Positions 43,407 through 53,661 of a stretch of 64,000 nucleotides of DNA are shown in pieces. The notes beneath the pieces are model-generated. The model did not search any database. It had not been told where the DNA came from and saw only the letters and a program-made list of their open reading frames with translations. Source of the stretch: Marinoscillum sp964351625 (GTDB lineage: Bacteria; Bacteroidota; Bacteroidia; Cytophagales; Cyclobacteriaceae); NCBI GenBank assembly GCA_964351625.1, contig CAYGOV010000011.1, positions 62,001-126,000 of the forward strand, read 5' to 3'. Position 1 is the first letter of the stretch. Every line of letters begins with the position of its first letter. The position numbers were made by a program, and so were the translations under genes.

Positions 43407-44645
43407 ATGGTCAACTACAAAGAACACATTCTCCCAAATGGATTGCATCTCATTATCCACGAGGATCACAATACCCCACTTGTTTGCCTCAATATCCTAT
43501 ATAAAGTAGGGTCAAGAAATGAGCATGAAGACAAGACGGGTTTTGCCCATCTTTTCGAGCACTTGATGTTTGGAGGATCAAAAAATGTGGAAAGCTTTGA
43601 TGAGCCACTACAAGCAGTAGGAGGTGAAAACAATGCTTTTACCAATACGGATATCACCAACTACTACATTACCATTCCATCAGCCAATGTAGAAACAGCA
43701 TTTTGGCTAGAGTCTGACCGCATGCTCAGTCTGTCGTTTGATCCAGAGGTACTGGAAGTGCAGCGTAAAGTGGTAATCGAAGAGTTCAAGCAGCGCTATC
43801 TGAATCAGCCGTATGGTGATGTTTGGTTGAAACTGAGACCAGTCGCCTACCAAGCACACCCATACCAGTGGCCTACCATTGGCAAATCCATCAAGCACAT
43901 CGAAGATGCGACTATGGACGATGTGCGCTCATTTTTTCAAAAGCATTATCACCCAGGAAACGCTGTATTGGTGGTAGCTGGTGATATTACAGAAGATGCT
44001 GCGCTAGCTTTGACGGAAAAATGGTTTGGCCCGATTCCACAGCAGAAGATGCCGGAAGAAGGTATTACGCCAGAACCAAAGCAAACTGCTCCTCGCCACT
44101 TGGATATAAAAGCTAAAGTGCCTTCAAATACGATTTACAAAACCTATCATATGCCTGGCCGATTGGAGCGCGATTATCATGCGGTTGATTTGCTTAGCGA
44201 TATTCTTGGGAGAGGAAAGTCTTCCATTCTATACAATGAACTGGTGAAAAAACGCCCGATGTTTACGAGTCTTTCCGCAAGTGTCTCGGGTAGTTATGAT
44301 CCGGGGTTATTGGTGATTAGTGGTAAATTGCTCCCTGAGGTAACACTCGAAGAAGCGGACAGGGCCATTCAGGAGTTACTTGCGCCAATGAAGCTGTCTG
44401 TAGACGAAGACTTATTGCAAAAGGTGAAAAACCAGGCCGAGACCACTACCATATTTGGTGAAGTAGATTTACTCAATAGAGCAATGGGATTGGCTTACGC
44501 TGCCTTTTTGGGCAATCCTGAGTTGATCAACGAAGAATTGGAAATCGTAAAATCCATTACTTCGGAGGATATCACAGCTGCAGCTCAGTCCGTTTTGAGA
44601 GAGGAAAACTGCACCACTCTTTACTACCAAAAAGAAGAAGTATGA
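43407..44645 (+). CDS. M16-family zinc metallopeptidase
   Basis: This 413-residue protein begins MVNYKEHILPNGL at ATG 43407; a TTG 27 bp upstream is unlikely. The inverted zinc motif HxxEH is H48-L-F-E51-H52. It is the one-domain type, which in Bacteroidota often pairs with a catalytically dead partner; here the next gene is ispF instead. No signal peptide is seen, so it is probably cytoplasmic or peripheral. It overlaps ispF by 4 bp. Confidence 0.92.
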   Translation: MVNYKEHILPNGLHLIIHEDHNTPLVCLNILYKVGSRNEHEDKTGFAHLFEHLMFGGSKNVESFDEPLQAVGGENNAFTNTDITNYYITIPSANVETAFWLESDRMLSLSFDPEVLEVQRKVVIEEFKQRYLNQPYGDVWLKLRPVAYQAHPYQWPTIGKSIKHIEDATMDDVRSFFQKHYHPGNAVLVVAGDITEDAALALTEKWFGPIPQQKMPEEGITPEPKQTAPRHLDIKAKVPSNTIYKTYHMPGRLERDYHAVDLLSDILGRGKSSILYNELVKKRPMFTSLSASVSGSYDPGLLVISGKLLPEVTLEEADRAIQELLAPMKLSVDEDLLQKVKNQAETTTIFGEVDLLNRAMGLAYAAFLGNPELINEELEIVKSITSEDITAAAQSVLREENCTTLYYQKEEV

Positions 44646-45127
44646 AGCCAAATATCAGAATAGGTTACGGATATGATGTACATGCAATGGCCGAGGGTGT
44701 GGACTTTTGGATTGGTGGCATCAAAGTGCCACACACACATGGCGCCTTTGGTCATTCAGATGCGGACGTACTGATACATGTCATCTGCGATGCACTATTG
44801 GGAGCTGCGGATATGAGAGATATTGGGTTTCATTTTTCAGATAAGGATGCCCAGTATAAGGGTATCGATAGTAAAATATTATTGAAAAAAGTGGTTGATC
44901 TGCTCACAGAGGCAGGTTGGGGTATTGTCAACATTGACAGTACCGTTTGCCTTCAGGAGCCCAAGATTGGTCCTTATATAGAGGAGATGAAAGCCTCTCT
45001 CGCCAAGGTCATGAATCTACTACTTTCCGATGTATCGGTAAAAGCGACGACTACTGAGAAATTAGGTTTTGTAGGTAAAAAAGAGGGCGTTTCTGCTCAC
45101 GCAGTGGCGTTGATTTATAAGCTGTAG
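44642..45127 (+). CDS. ispF: 2-C-methyl-D-erythritol 2,4-cyclodiphosphate synthase
   Basis: This 161-residue enzyme makes the cyclic intermediate of the non-mevalonate isoprenoid pathway. Zinc is held by D12 and H14 (GYDVH) and H46 in HSDADVLIHVICDALLGA; the KATTTEKLGFVG segment follows near the end. It overlaps the M16 gene by 4 bp. Confidence 0.97.
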   Translation: MKPNIRIGYGYDVHAMAEGVDFWIGGIKVPHTHGAFGHSDADVLIHVICDALLGAADMRDIGFHFSDKDAQYKGIDSKILLKKVVDLLTEAGWGIVNIDSTVCLQEPKIGPYIEEMKASLAKVMNLLLSDVSVKATTTEKLGFVGKKEGVSAHAVALIYKL

Positions 45128-45134
45128 AAACCTG

Positions 45135-45650
45135 CTACTTACTAAACAAATGCTTGGTATTCACGGCGATTTCTGTACCGTAGTTTTCAAACAGCGCCTC
45201 CAAATCTGCTTCACTTTCTAATACGGCTGTATCAGCTATGGCATCAGACAAAAGTGTGAAAGTGACTTGAGCGCTCAGTTTTAGACTATCACTAGTGCTG
45301 GATTGCTCAAGCGTGAAAATAGAAGGAATGCCTACCGGCTGCTCTGGCGATAAGATCAACTTGGTGGCAGTCTCTTCCCAAGTACCACTTTCCTGTATTT
45401 TTTCATCCTGAATCAAAAGGGTTCGCTCGAAGGTCTGATCTGCTTTGATATTGAGCAAATAGGAAGATTCTCCATAAAGTGATTCGTCTGTATAGCCTTC
45501 ATACCTAGCATATGCATTTGGCAGATTGAAAAACTCTATGCCTCCAAGTGTCCATTCGCCTACCAGCGGATTTACTTTCGGTTCATCGTCTTTACAAGAC
45601 ATCAATGTGACAATTAACAATAGAGTAAGTAAGAGGCCAAATTTTTTCAT
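45135..45650 (-). CDS. lipocalin-like lipoprotein
   Basis: This 171-residue protein has a lipobox ending in Cys 19 (LLIVTLMSCKDDEPK), so it is lipid-anchored. The mature part (PLVGEWTLGGIEFF, FERTLLIQDEKIQESGTWEE) resembles the small lipocalin-like beta domain of many Bacteroidota lipoproteins. The ligand is unknown. It ends 7 bp from the ispF stop, facing it. Confidence 0.8.
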   Translation of the reverse strand: MKKFGLLLTLLLIVTLMSCKDDEPKVNPLVGEWTLGGIEFFNLPNAYARYEGYTDESLYGESSYLLNIKADQTFERTLLIQDEKIQESGTWEETATKLILSPEQPVGIPSIFTLEQSSTSDSLKLSAQVTFTLLSDAIADTAVLESEADLEALFENYGTEIAVNTKHLFSK

Positions 45651-45745
45651 GCTGAGATTAGGTCTGGTAGACTTTTAGAATAGTACTTTAGAGAAGCAAT
45701 TGAAAATTGCAATTCCCTTATCCAAGATAGAAACATTTCACTTTA

Positions 45746-46423
45746 ATGTCCACTCCCGAAATCAAACTCATAACTACCCAAGATGGTTCGCACAGTCTGC
45801 TTCGATCTGATATCAACGAGACCTATCATTCTTTCCATGGCGCACGCACGGAATCGCTTTATGTGTTTATTGAACAGTGTTTGAATTATTATTTTGAGAA
45901 GAATCACGACTCCTCTATTTCCATTTTCGAAGTTGGTTTTGGTACTGGGCTAAATGCCCTGCTAGCTGCTTCATTTGCCAGAGACAAAGGAATAAGCATC
46001 AATTTCACTACGCTTGAGCCAATTCCTGTTCCTGAGGAGATTTATCAAAAACTGGATTTCGGTTTTGAAGCACGGGAACATGAGATGATTTTAAAATTGC
46101 ATGATTGTGGCTGGGAGATGCGACAAGAACTTGACGAAAAATTTGGACTTACGAAGCATAAAACCACTTTGGAAAGCTTTGAGACTTCAGAGCAATATGA
46201 CTTGATCTTCTTTGATGCTTTTGCGCCAAGCAAACAAGCCGAAGTATGGGAGCTGAGCAATATCAAAAAATGCTTTAGCCTACTTAAACCCGGTGGCGTA
46301 CTCACCACTTATTGCGCCCAAGGCCAGTTCAAAAGAAACCTAGCTGCGGCGGGTTTTGCGGTAGAAACACTCAAAGGTGCCATGGGCAAAAAGGAAATGG
46401 TGAGGGCTCACAAACTCAATTAA
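45746..46423 (+). CDS. mnmD: tRNA mnm5s2U34 methyltransferase MnmD
   Basis: This 225-residue SAM methyltransferase would complete the 5-methylaminomethyl modification at wobble U34. The SAM site is FEVGFGTGLNAL and the family motif IFFDAFAPSKQAEVW. The oxidase half of bifunctional MnmC is absent, as expected for MnmD. Its 3' end overlaps the MFS gene on the other strand by 8 bp. Confidence 0.9.
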   Translation: MSTPEIKLITTQDGSHSLLRSDINETYHSFHGARTESLYVFIEQCLNYYFEKNHDSSISIFEVGFGTGLNALLAASFARDKGISINFTTLEPIPVPEEIYQKLDFGFEAREHEMILKLHDCGWEMRQELDEKFGLTKHKTTLESFETSEQYDLIFFDAFAPSKQAEVWELSNIKKCFSLLKPGGVLTTYCAQGQFKRNLAAAGFAVETLKGAMGKKEMVRAHKLN

Positions 46424-47624
46424 CGACTTTAGGCTCCGTCTTTAGCAGAACATAAAAAGCAACTGCAACTAAAATAGCGGCAATCCCTGCGGTTAACCAC
46501 CAGAGTTCAAAACCTAATTTGTCGATGATATTAGTCCCGATCAAAGGGGCTAAAGCAAACGCACTGGCAAAACCCATGGAATAAAGACCCATATAGGCGC
46601 CCTTGTTGGAAATCCCACTTTTCTTGACCGTATGGGTAACCATGTATGGCATGGCGAAGATCTCCCCGAAGCTGATAAATACACACGCCAGATAAAGGGC
46701 CCAAACCGCATCAAAAGAGAAAAGCGTGAGCATGGCAAAACTCACCAGCAAACATCCGATGGCTATAAGCCTGCGTGGTGCCAGTCGGTCGCCAATCTGA
46801 TAGACGATGATCATTTCAAATAGAAAAACAATGAGCCCATTGAGGCCGAGTAAAAGACCAATTTCCTCCTCGGGTAAATTGTAAGCTTGCCGCTGATAGA
46901 TAGGCCAAGTAGTGAAAAGCTGGAAGAAAAGCATGGCGAAAACCATCACCAAACCTATAAATCCTAAGAATCGATAATCCTTCCAAACTGATTTTTCCTT
47001 TGGGAGGGAAGTCGCTACTTTTTCTTTTGGCTTGTTTTCCTCTTTGTTTCGGAAATAAAAGAAAAACACCAACCCAGCTGAAATACAAGTGACAGCATCT
47101 GCAATAAAAAGCAATTCATATGAGGCAGCTGCCAAAAGACCCCCAATTGCCGGACCTAAAGAAAACCCCAGATTGATCGCCATCCTGTTGAGGCTGAATG
47201 CACGAGTCACATTCTCTGGACGCGCATAAGAAGCTACAGCCAGTTGATTGGCAGGGCGAAGCATTTCGGAAACTAAGCTGACGAAAAAAATAAATGTAGC
47301 CAGTGGATAGAATTCTGTGATTTGCGAAAGCGCCAAAAACATAACACCTCCGCCAAAAAGACTGATTAGCTGCACTCGAAACGGTCCAATTTTATCGGTA
47401 AGCCATCCCCCAAGAAAAGATCCACCGATAGCACCCACACCAAATGCAGTCATGATCCATCCTGCCTGAATTAATGTGAAATCCAATGCGCTGATCAAAT
47501 ACACGCTGAGAAATGGAATCACCATTGTCCCACTACGATTGATTAAAATGACCACAGCGAGCATCCAAGCAGATGGAGATAATCCGCCAAATGCGTTGGT
47601 ATAAAGGCGGATTACGGACCGCAT
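46416..47624 (-). CDS. MFS transporter
   Basis: This 402-residue protein has twelve predicted membrane segments and the signature between helices 2 and 3 (GGWLTDKIGPFRVQ). The central cytoplasmic loop is Lys/Glu-rich (RNKEENKPKEKVATSLPKE). It resembles drug or metabolite exporters. It starts within the last base of the DUF4249 stop (TGATG), so it belongs to the TonB-receptor operon. Confidence 0.9.
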   Translation of the reverse strand: MRSVIRLYTNAFGGLSPSAWMLAVVILINRSGTMVIPFLSVYLISALDFTLIQAGWIMTAFGVGAIGGSFLGGWLTDKIGPFRVQLISLFGGGVMFLALSQITEFYPLATFIFFVSLVSEMLRPANQLAVASYARPENVTRAFSLNRMAINLGFSLGPAIGGLLAAASYELLFIADAVTCISAGLVFFFYFRNKEENKPKEKVATSLPKEKSVWKDYRFLGFIGLVMVFAMLFFQLFTTWPIYQRQAYNLPEEEIGLLLGLNGLIVFLFEMIIVYQIGDRLAPRRLIAIGCLLVSFAMLTLFSFDAVWALYLACVFISFGEIFAMPYMVTHTVKKSGISNKGAYMGLYSMGFASAFALAPLIGTNIIDKLGFELWWLTAGIAAILVAVAFYVLLKTEPKVVN

Positions 47625-48559
47625 CAGTCAGGAACTAAATCAACGATAGTACTATCAGACATAACTACCTCCAAAGAAGAAACAGACGCCACGCTGAAAA
47701 AACCAACCACAGGTACCGTCTCATCAGTAGGATAAATGTTGGTCGGGGAATTAGACAATGGGTTGGCAAAAAGCTGAGCAAATCCTGGATTACGAACTGT
47801 TTCATCTGCTACTCTGAGGAGGAAAAACCATGCTTCATTCGAAATCGCGTAAAGTTCTACGCGACATGTATCACCAAAAGTGTAAGGCGACACGAATTCC
47901 CCATCATTTTCAAATGGATTGATAGAGGTACGAATAGGTTGAATAAAAATCAAACTGTCAACCTCTCCACCAGCAGAGAAACCGGCATCATAGGCGATAC
48001 TTATGTCTTCTGGAGTCCCCAAAAAATCACCGTTTTTAAATGCCTTTATCCAATAGGTATTTCCTGGTCCACCTAGATCGCGCGACCAAAATTCACCGTA
48101 ATACCAGTCATCCTTAATGAACGCATCTTTCTTGTTGTATTCGAAAGTAATGCTATCGATAACTGGTACATCTGGCATGGTAGAAAACGAAGTATAAGTA
48201 TTGCCAAGTACTTCAATAGCCAATACATACGTGCTACCAATTGCTCCAAAGGATGTTCCAACTGGCGGCACCCATTCATAGACACCATTCGCATCGACAT
48301 CAGTAAATACCATTGGATTGAGTACAATATCGTCTTGCAATTCACTCACTACAACGGTAGCATTGAGTACAGGAGTTGGCTTCTGGTTATTGAAATATGG
48401 TCTTGTATAATTCAAGACTATGCGCTGTGTATCTTGCGTATGGGTAAGCCATGCATCAACATTGAGGTATGGATCTGAATCTGCCAAAGGTATATCCACA
48501 GCATCATCACAAGCATTGAAAATCAAAACTGCGATCAGTAAATAAAGTATCTTCTTCAT
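47624..48559 (-). CDS. DUF4249 lipoprotein
   Basis: This 311-residue protein has a signal peptide with a lipobox Cys (LLIAVLIFNACDD), then a DUF4249-type beta-rich body (PYLNVDAWLTHTQDTQRIV, PYFNNQKPTPVLNATVVV, FPYT-like ends). Such proteins pair with TonB-dependent receptors and are thought to cap or assist them on the cell surface. It lies 5 bp after the receptor gene. Confidence 0.88.
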   Translation of the reverse strand: MKKILYLLIAVLIFNACDDAVDIPLADSDPYLNVDAWLTHTQDTQRIVLNYTRPYFNNQKPTPVLNATVVVSELQDDIVLNPMVFTDVDANGVYEWVPPVGTSFGAIGSTYVLAIEVLGNTYTSFSTMPDVPVIDSITFEYNKKDAFIKDDWYYGEFWSRDLGGPGNTYWIKAFKNGDFLGTPEDISIAYDAGFSAGGEVDSLIFIQPIRTSINPFENDGEFVSPYTFGDTCRVELYAISNEAWFFLLRVADETVRNPGFAQLFANPLSNSPTNIYPTDETVPVVGFFSVASVSSLEVVMSDSTIVDLVPD

Positions 48560-48564
48560 CTCGC

Positions 48565-50964
48565 TTAAAATTTAAAATTGTAAGAAACCGCTGGGATAAA
48601 ACTGCCTAAAATGGCCACTTGTCTCGATTGCGTGATAGGCTGACCTGCTAAGCTAAAATCATCGGACTGAGCGAAATAGATCGAGAATGGATTTCTCCTT
48701 GAATACACGTTGTACACAGTAAAAACCCAATAATCTTGGAGCTTTTTAGGAGAGCCATTTTTCTTGAATGCTCTCATTTGCCAAGTGGCAGCTACATCTA
48801 ATCTGTGATAATCAGGAATGCGCCCATTATTTCTGCCAGCAACAATTGGAATGGTATATCCCTGAACTTCGTATCGTTGAGTTGGTAAGGTGTATGGTGT
48901 GCCGGTGATATAGGTGAAGTTGGAAGAAAAAGACCATCGTTCACTGAGGTCATAATTGGCCGTCACTTTCACATTGTGGCGCTGATCAAATCTAGTTGGA
49001 TACCAATTTCCATTGTTGATTCCTTCTATCTGCAGCTCAGATTTGGAAAGCGTATAGCTAATCCAGCCATTGAACTTTCCTGTATTTTTCTTTAAGTAAA
49101 ATTCGGCCCCATATGCGCGACCATCTCCAGAAAGCAAATCGCCTTCTATGAATTCATTAATAAGCAACTCTGCTCCGTCGATATAGTCCACCTGATTCTG
49201 CATTTCCTTATAGTAGACCTCTACTGAGGCTTCCAATTTATTATCAAAGAAATTTTTGAATACACCAAGTGCTACCTGATCAGCCAACTGTGGACGAATA
49301 TTGTTTGAGCTAGGATTCCAAACGTCTGTAGGTAAAGAAGCTGCTGTATTGGAAACCAAATGCAAGTATTGTGACATGCGATTGTAGCTACCTTTAATAG
49401 AGGTCGTAGGCGTCAGTGTGTACTTGAAAGAAAACCGTGGCTCAAGATTGGAGTAAGTCTGGATAGCCTCCCAATTGTCCGCAGTTGCAATACCTATCAC
49501 AGGTTTGCGCTCACCAGCTTCCACCTCACCGAAATTATAAATAGATCCTTCACCTAAGTATTGAAAATTTGAAAGTCTTAAGCCGTATTGTAGTGTTAAA
49601 CGCTCGTTCACTTTCTGCTGATTACCAACGTATATAGCTGACTCAAAGCTTTTGCGCTCATCTAAGCTAAAATCACTCTCTTCACCTACGCTGACGCCAA
49701 GTACTTCTGCAGGCTTAAAACGATATAGAATTGCCTCTGCACCAAAAGAAAGCTCATTATTGGTGTTTACGAAATAGGTGAATTGTTCTTTGAAATTATA
49801 AGTGAAGATTCGGGACTTCCAGCTAAACAAATCCTCTTTGGTCTCGCCGACTTGAAAAGAATAGTCATAGTCACTTACGACGAGTGTTGTATTTGAGAAA
49901 ATTCGATCATTGAAGAGATGGTTCCAGCGAAGGGTAGCAGTCTTGTTTCCCCAGTCAAATCCTTGCTGCGCATCAAAATTGAAAACATCTCTGCCCATGT
50001 AGCCAGATAAATAGATGCGATCTTTGTCGGAGATATAATAGTTGGTTTTAAATGTCAGGTCGTAAAACCATAGCCCAACGCCTTCCAGATCATTTTTCTT
50101 AAGAAAAGGCTGCGCCAACACATCAATATAAGATCTCCTACCCGCCAAGATGAATGAGGACTTTTCCTTTACTAATGGTCCTTCCACTGCAAATCGGCTG
50201 AAAATGGTACCGATTCCTCCATTCAATTCATACTTTTTGATGTTACCTTCTTTCATTCGTACATCTAGTATAGAAGCCAATCTGCCTCCGTACTGAGAAG
50301 GAATCCCGCCTTTGTATAATTTCACGTCTTTCACAGCATCCGGATTGAACACGGAGAAGAAACCGAACATATGAGAGGAATTGTAAACAGGGGCCTCATC
50401 AAGCAAAATAAGGTTTTGTCCAACACTCCCTCCACGCACATTGAATCCTGAAGCACCTTCCCCTACTGTAGTCACACCAGGAAGCAATTGTAAACTTTTC
50501 ACTACATCTACCTCACCAAGAAAAGCTGGGATTTTTTGAATCTGAGCTATGTCAAGCTCTGCAGTACTCATTTCTATATCAGAAACATTCGCATCCTCTG
50601 CTTTAGCAGATACTACAACAGCCTCCAACTGTCGCTCACTAGGAGGTAATTCAATATCCAAACGTACATTTTCTGTAAGGTTAACTTGGCGGTCTATCGT
50701 CTGATAACCGATATATCTATAGCTCACAGTATAGTTGCCGGGTGGCACTGTGATCGAGTAAAAGCCATAGAAATTCGTGACATTGCCACTGCCCAGATCG
50801 GTCAGTAAGACAGTTGCACCGATGAGTGTTTCTCCATCGCTTGCATCTTTGACATAACCACTTATGGTGAATTTTTCTTGTGCTCGGGTCTGAAAAATGC
50901 CCATTGACAAGAGGAGTAGGAGGTAAACTTTTTTCAAAATATTAGCATTGATCAGCCTAACCAA
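48565..50964 (-). CDS. TonB-dependent receptor with carboxypeptidase-like N-terminal domain
   Basis: This 799-residue outer-membrane transporter has a signal peptide and a CarboxypepD_reg-like domain (FTISGYVKDASDGETLIGAT, about 30-115). The plug (DVVKSLQLLPGVTTVGEGASGFNVRGG, about 155-180) and a barrel ending SYNFKF follow. It imports an unknown ligand with TonB energy. Its gene heads the operon with DUF4249 and the MFS permease. No degradation genes are adjacent, so the ligand may be a small molecule rather than a glycan. Confidence 0.95.
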   Translation of the reverse strand: MVRLINANILKKVYLLLLLSMGIFQTRAQEKFTISGYVKDASDGETLIGATVLLTDLGSGNVTNFYGFYSITVPPGNYTVSYRYIGYQTIDRQVNLTENVRLDIELPPSERQLEAVVVSAKAEDANVSDIEMSTAELDIAQIQKIPAFLGEVDVVKSLQLLPGVTTVGEGASGFNVRGGSVGQNLILLDEAPVYNSSHMFGFFSVFNPDAVKDVKLYKGGIPSQYGGRLASILDVRMKEGNIKKYELNGGIGTIFSRFAVEGPLVKEKSSFILAGRRSYIDVLAQPFLKKNDLEGVGLWFYDLTFKTNYYISDKDRIYLSGYMGRDVFNFDAQQGFDWGNKTATLRWNHLFNDRIFSNTTLVVSDYDYSFQVGETKEDLFSWKSRIFTYNFKEQFTYFVNTNNELSFGAEAILYRFKPAEVLGVSVGEESDFSLDERKSFESAIYVGNQQKVNERLTLQYGLRLSNFQYLGEGSIYNFGEVEAGERKPVIGIATADNWEAIQTYSNLEPRFSFKYTLTPTTSIKGSYNRMSQYLHLVSNTAASLPTDVWNPSSNNIRPQLADQVALGVFKNFFDNKLEASVEVYYKEMQNQVDYIDGAELLINEFIEGDLLSGDGRAYGAEFYLKKNTGKFNGWISYTLSKSELQIEGINNGNWYPTRFDQRHNVKVTANYDLSERWSFSSNFTYITGTPYTLPTQRYEVQGYTIPIVAGRNNGRIPDYHRLDVAATWQMRAFKKNGSPKKLQDYWVFTVYNVYSRRNPFSIYFAQSDDFSLAGQPITQSRQVAILGSFIPAVSYNFKF

Positions 50965-51175
50965 ACGGCATCTGTTAAAACTTGTTCACAAAAACAGACA
51001 AATACTACCGCTATTTAGGCTTATGAAACTATTAAACGGTCAGACTCTATTACATATTTATCAGTTTATTCATCAAACCTTGTTGCTTTTGGCTTATTAG
51101 CATTCTTACTTGCACTTCAATATTAACACACCCTATTGATTGTTGTACTGTGAAACAAAATACCCTTAACAATTG

Positions 51176-52558
51176 ATGGAAACGGAGATACTTGCAAGAG
51201 TTCAATTCGCTTTTACGATAGCATTTCACTACATCTATCCTCCTTTGAGTATTGGCTTAGGATTGCTGATGGTGGTTTTCGAAAGTCTTTATTTGAAAAC
51301 AAAAAATAAGGATTATCACATCTTAGCTAAGTTTTGGACTAAGATTTTTGCATTGACCTTCGGTATTGGAGTGGTCACGGGAATAGTAATGGAATTTGAG
51401 TTTGGTACCAACTGGGCAGTTTATTCAAGGTATGTTGGGGATATTTTTGGTAGCGCTTTAGCGGCTGAAGGTATTTTTGCCTTTGCATTGGAAAGTGGGT
51501 TTCTCGGAATTCTTCTCTTTGGGTGGAACCGAGTTAAACCATGGGTTCACCTCGTCTCGACAATTGGGGTATTCTTAGGTTCGATGTTTTCGGCAGTATG
51601 GATAGTGGTTGCGAATAGTTGGCAGCAAACACCTGCGGGTTACCACATAGTAGGAGTGGGATTCTATGCCCGTGCAGAGATCACAGACTTTTGGGCCATG
51701 GTTTTCAATCCATCGAGCATGGATCGATTAAGCCATGTCTGGCTTGGTGCCTTTCTTTCTGGTGCTTTCCTCGTTTTGAGCGTACACGCCTATTATATAC
51801 TTAAAGGCAGATATGTCGATATTTCTAAAAAGGCATTTAAGATTGCTCTGGTTGTGGGCACGGTATTCTCTTTGGGGCAACTTTTCACTGGTCATCGCTC
51901 AGCGGATGGAGTGGCTGTAAATCAGCCAGCCAAGTTAGCAGCACTAGAGGGTCATTTTGAGGCAACAGCGCCAGCCGACATGTATCTCTTCGGGTGGGTA
52001 GATAAGGAAGATCAAAAGGTAACGGGACTAAAAATTCCAGGTGGTCTATCATTCTTGCTAGATTATGATTTTGATCACCCAGTCACTGGCCTCAATGCAT
52101 TCCCAGAAGATGAACGCCCGTCACAGATCAATGCTGTTTTTCAGTTTTATCACCTCATGGTCATTATCGGGATGACTTTGATTGGGCTGTCAGTTTTCTC
52201 ATGCTTCCTTTGGATCAGGGGACAATTATTTGACAAAAGATGGCTGCTTTGGCTTTTTGTATTTGGAGCCTTGCTTCCGCAAATTGCCAATCAAGCTGGA
52301 TGGTTTGCTGCAGAAATGGGCAGACAACCTTGGGTTGTGTATGGATTATTGAGAACGTCAGAAGCTTTCTCGGAAGCGGTTTCTGCTAACCAAATTCTTT
52401 TTTCGCTTATCCTCTTCTTTCTGGTCTATTCATTACTATTTGTCCTCTTTGTCTACCTCCTCAATAAAAAAATACAGCATGGCCCTTACGATGAGTCCAT
52501 AGATGACGATAGACCACTGACTCAAGAAATTACCAACGTAATCACAAATAATCAATAA
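51176..52558 (+). CDS. cydA: cytochrome bd oxidase subunit I
   Basis: I start at ATG 51176, giving 460 residues. Subunit I carries heme b558, b595 and d and oxidises quinol at the membrane. Seen motifs are FHYIYPPLSIG (heme ligand His), FEFGTNWAVYSRYVG, ALESGFLGILLFGW and GWFAAEMGRQPW. The Q-loop is short compared with the Escherichia coli form (about 520 residues), so it is the S-type. It pairs with cydB three bases downstream. Confidence 0.97.
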   Translation: METEILARVQFAFTIAFHYIYPPLSIGLGLLMVVFESLYLKTKNKDYHILAKFWTKIFALTFGIGVVTGIVMEFEFGTNWAVYSRYVGDIFGSALAAEGIFAFALESGFLGILLFGWNRVKPWVHLVSTIGVFLGSMFSAVWIVVANSWQQTPAGYHIVGVGFYARAEITDFWAMVFNPSSMDRLSHVWLGAFLSGAFLVLSVHAYYILKGRYVDISKKAFKIALVVGTVFSLGQLFTGHRSADGVAVNQPAKLAALEGHFEATAPADMYLFGWVDKEDQKVTGLKIPGGLSFLLDYDFDHPVTGLNAFPEDERPSQINAVFQFYHLMVIIGMTLIGLSVFSCFLWIRGQLFDKRWLLWLFVFGALLPQIANQAGWFAAEMGRQPWVVYGLLRTSEAFSEAVSANQILFSLILFFLVYSLLFVLFVYLLNKKIQHGPYDESIDDDRPLTQEITNVITNNQ

Positions 52559-52560
52559 GC

Positions 52561-53598
52561 ATGGAGACATTTATAGGCTTGGATTATCCTACTTGGTGGT
52601 ACCTCATAGTTGGTGGTTTGTTTTCAGGATATGCCATACTTGATGGTTTTGATTTTGGGGCAGGCGCTTGGCATCTTTTCTTCAAAAAAGAGCAAAGCAG
52701 ACGCATTGCTTTGAATGCCATCGGCCCTGTCTGGGATGGAAATGAAGTTTGGTTGGTAATTGGTGGAGGAGCTCTATTTGCAGGCTTTCCTGTGGTTTAT
52801 GCTACGCTCTTTTCTTCTATGTATATCCCATTCATGCTCTTCTTAGTCTTCATTATTTTCCGTGCTATTTCTATAGAATTCCGAGGAAAAGAAGAGATGG
52901 CGTGGTGGAGAAAGACATGGGACATTGGCTACAGTGTATCGAGTATTATGCTCGCCTTTCTGCTAGGTGTGGTATTAGGCAATGTGCTACAGGGGATAGC
53001 CATTGGTGATGAATACAGCTACCATGGATCTGGCTTTTTAGAATTTCTGAACCCCTATTCTTTGATGGTTGGATTTACCACACTCTTTCTTTTCATGGCT
53101 CATGGAGCCATTTATCTTTTATTAAAGACCGAGGGTCGACTTTACGCCAAACTTACATTTCTACTCAAAAGAGCGATGATCTTCTTTATGGTATCATTCG
53201 GGATCACGACACTCTATACGCTGCTTTACATACCCCACCTTTCAGATGCCTTCAAAGGCAACCCACTACTTTTTGTGGTGCCGGTTATGACTTTCTTAAG
53301 CATTGCCAATGTTCCGCGTCTGGCCAATAAAAAGAAATACCGTAGCGCATTCTTTTTCTCGTCTCTTACCATTAGTCTGCTTTTGATTTTAGTAGCAATT
53401 GAGCTCTATCCAATGCTGCTTTTCTCCACGGTCGACCCAAAATATAGCATAGATATTTATGAGGCTGCGGCCTCTACCAAGTCATTGCAAACCATGCTTA
53501 TCATCGTGGCAATAGGGGCGCCTTTGGTCTTGGCATATACGCTATTTGTATATAGGACATTCAGAGGAAAGGTAAAGCTGGATGAAACGAGCTACTAA
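52561..53598 (+). CDS. cydB: cytochrome bd oxidase subunit II
   Basis: This 345-residue partner of CydA has the family features DGFDFGAGAW and GPVWDGNEVWLV in the first 65 residues, with about eight or nine helices. The bd oxidase consumes oxygen at low concentration without pumping protons. The two genes form a two-gene operon; no cydCD or cydX is next to it. Confidence 0.97.
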   Translation: METFIGLDYPTWWYLIVGGLFSGYAILDGFDFGAGAWHLFFKKEQSRRIALNAIGPVWDGNEVWLVIGGGALFAGFPVVYATLFSSMYIPFMLFLVFIIFRAISIEFRGKEEMAWWRKTWDIGYSVSSIMLAFLLGVVLGNVLQGIAIGDEYSYHGSGFLEFLNPYSLMVGFTTLFLFMAHGAIYLLLKTEGRLYAKLTFLLKRAMIFFMVSFGITTLYTLLYIPHLSDAFKGNPLLFVVPVMTFLSIANVPRLANKKKYRSAFFFSSLTISLLLILVAIELYPMLLFSTVDPKYSIDIYEAAASTKSLQTMLIIVAIGAPLVLAYTLFVYRTFRGKVKLDETSY

Positions 53599-53661
53599 CT
53601 AAGTAGAATAAACGCTGCACTTCATTTTTTTCTCTTGATTGATGTAAGATTTTAATAGAAA

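Noticed and set aside
45660..45745. tRNA in the gap before mnmD
   Set aside because: No cloverleaf or T-loop sequence could be found on either strand.
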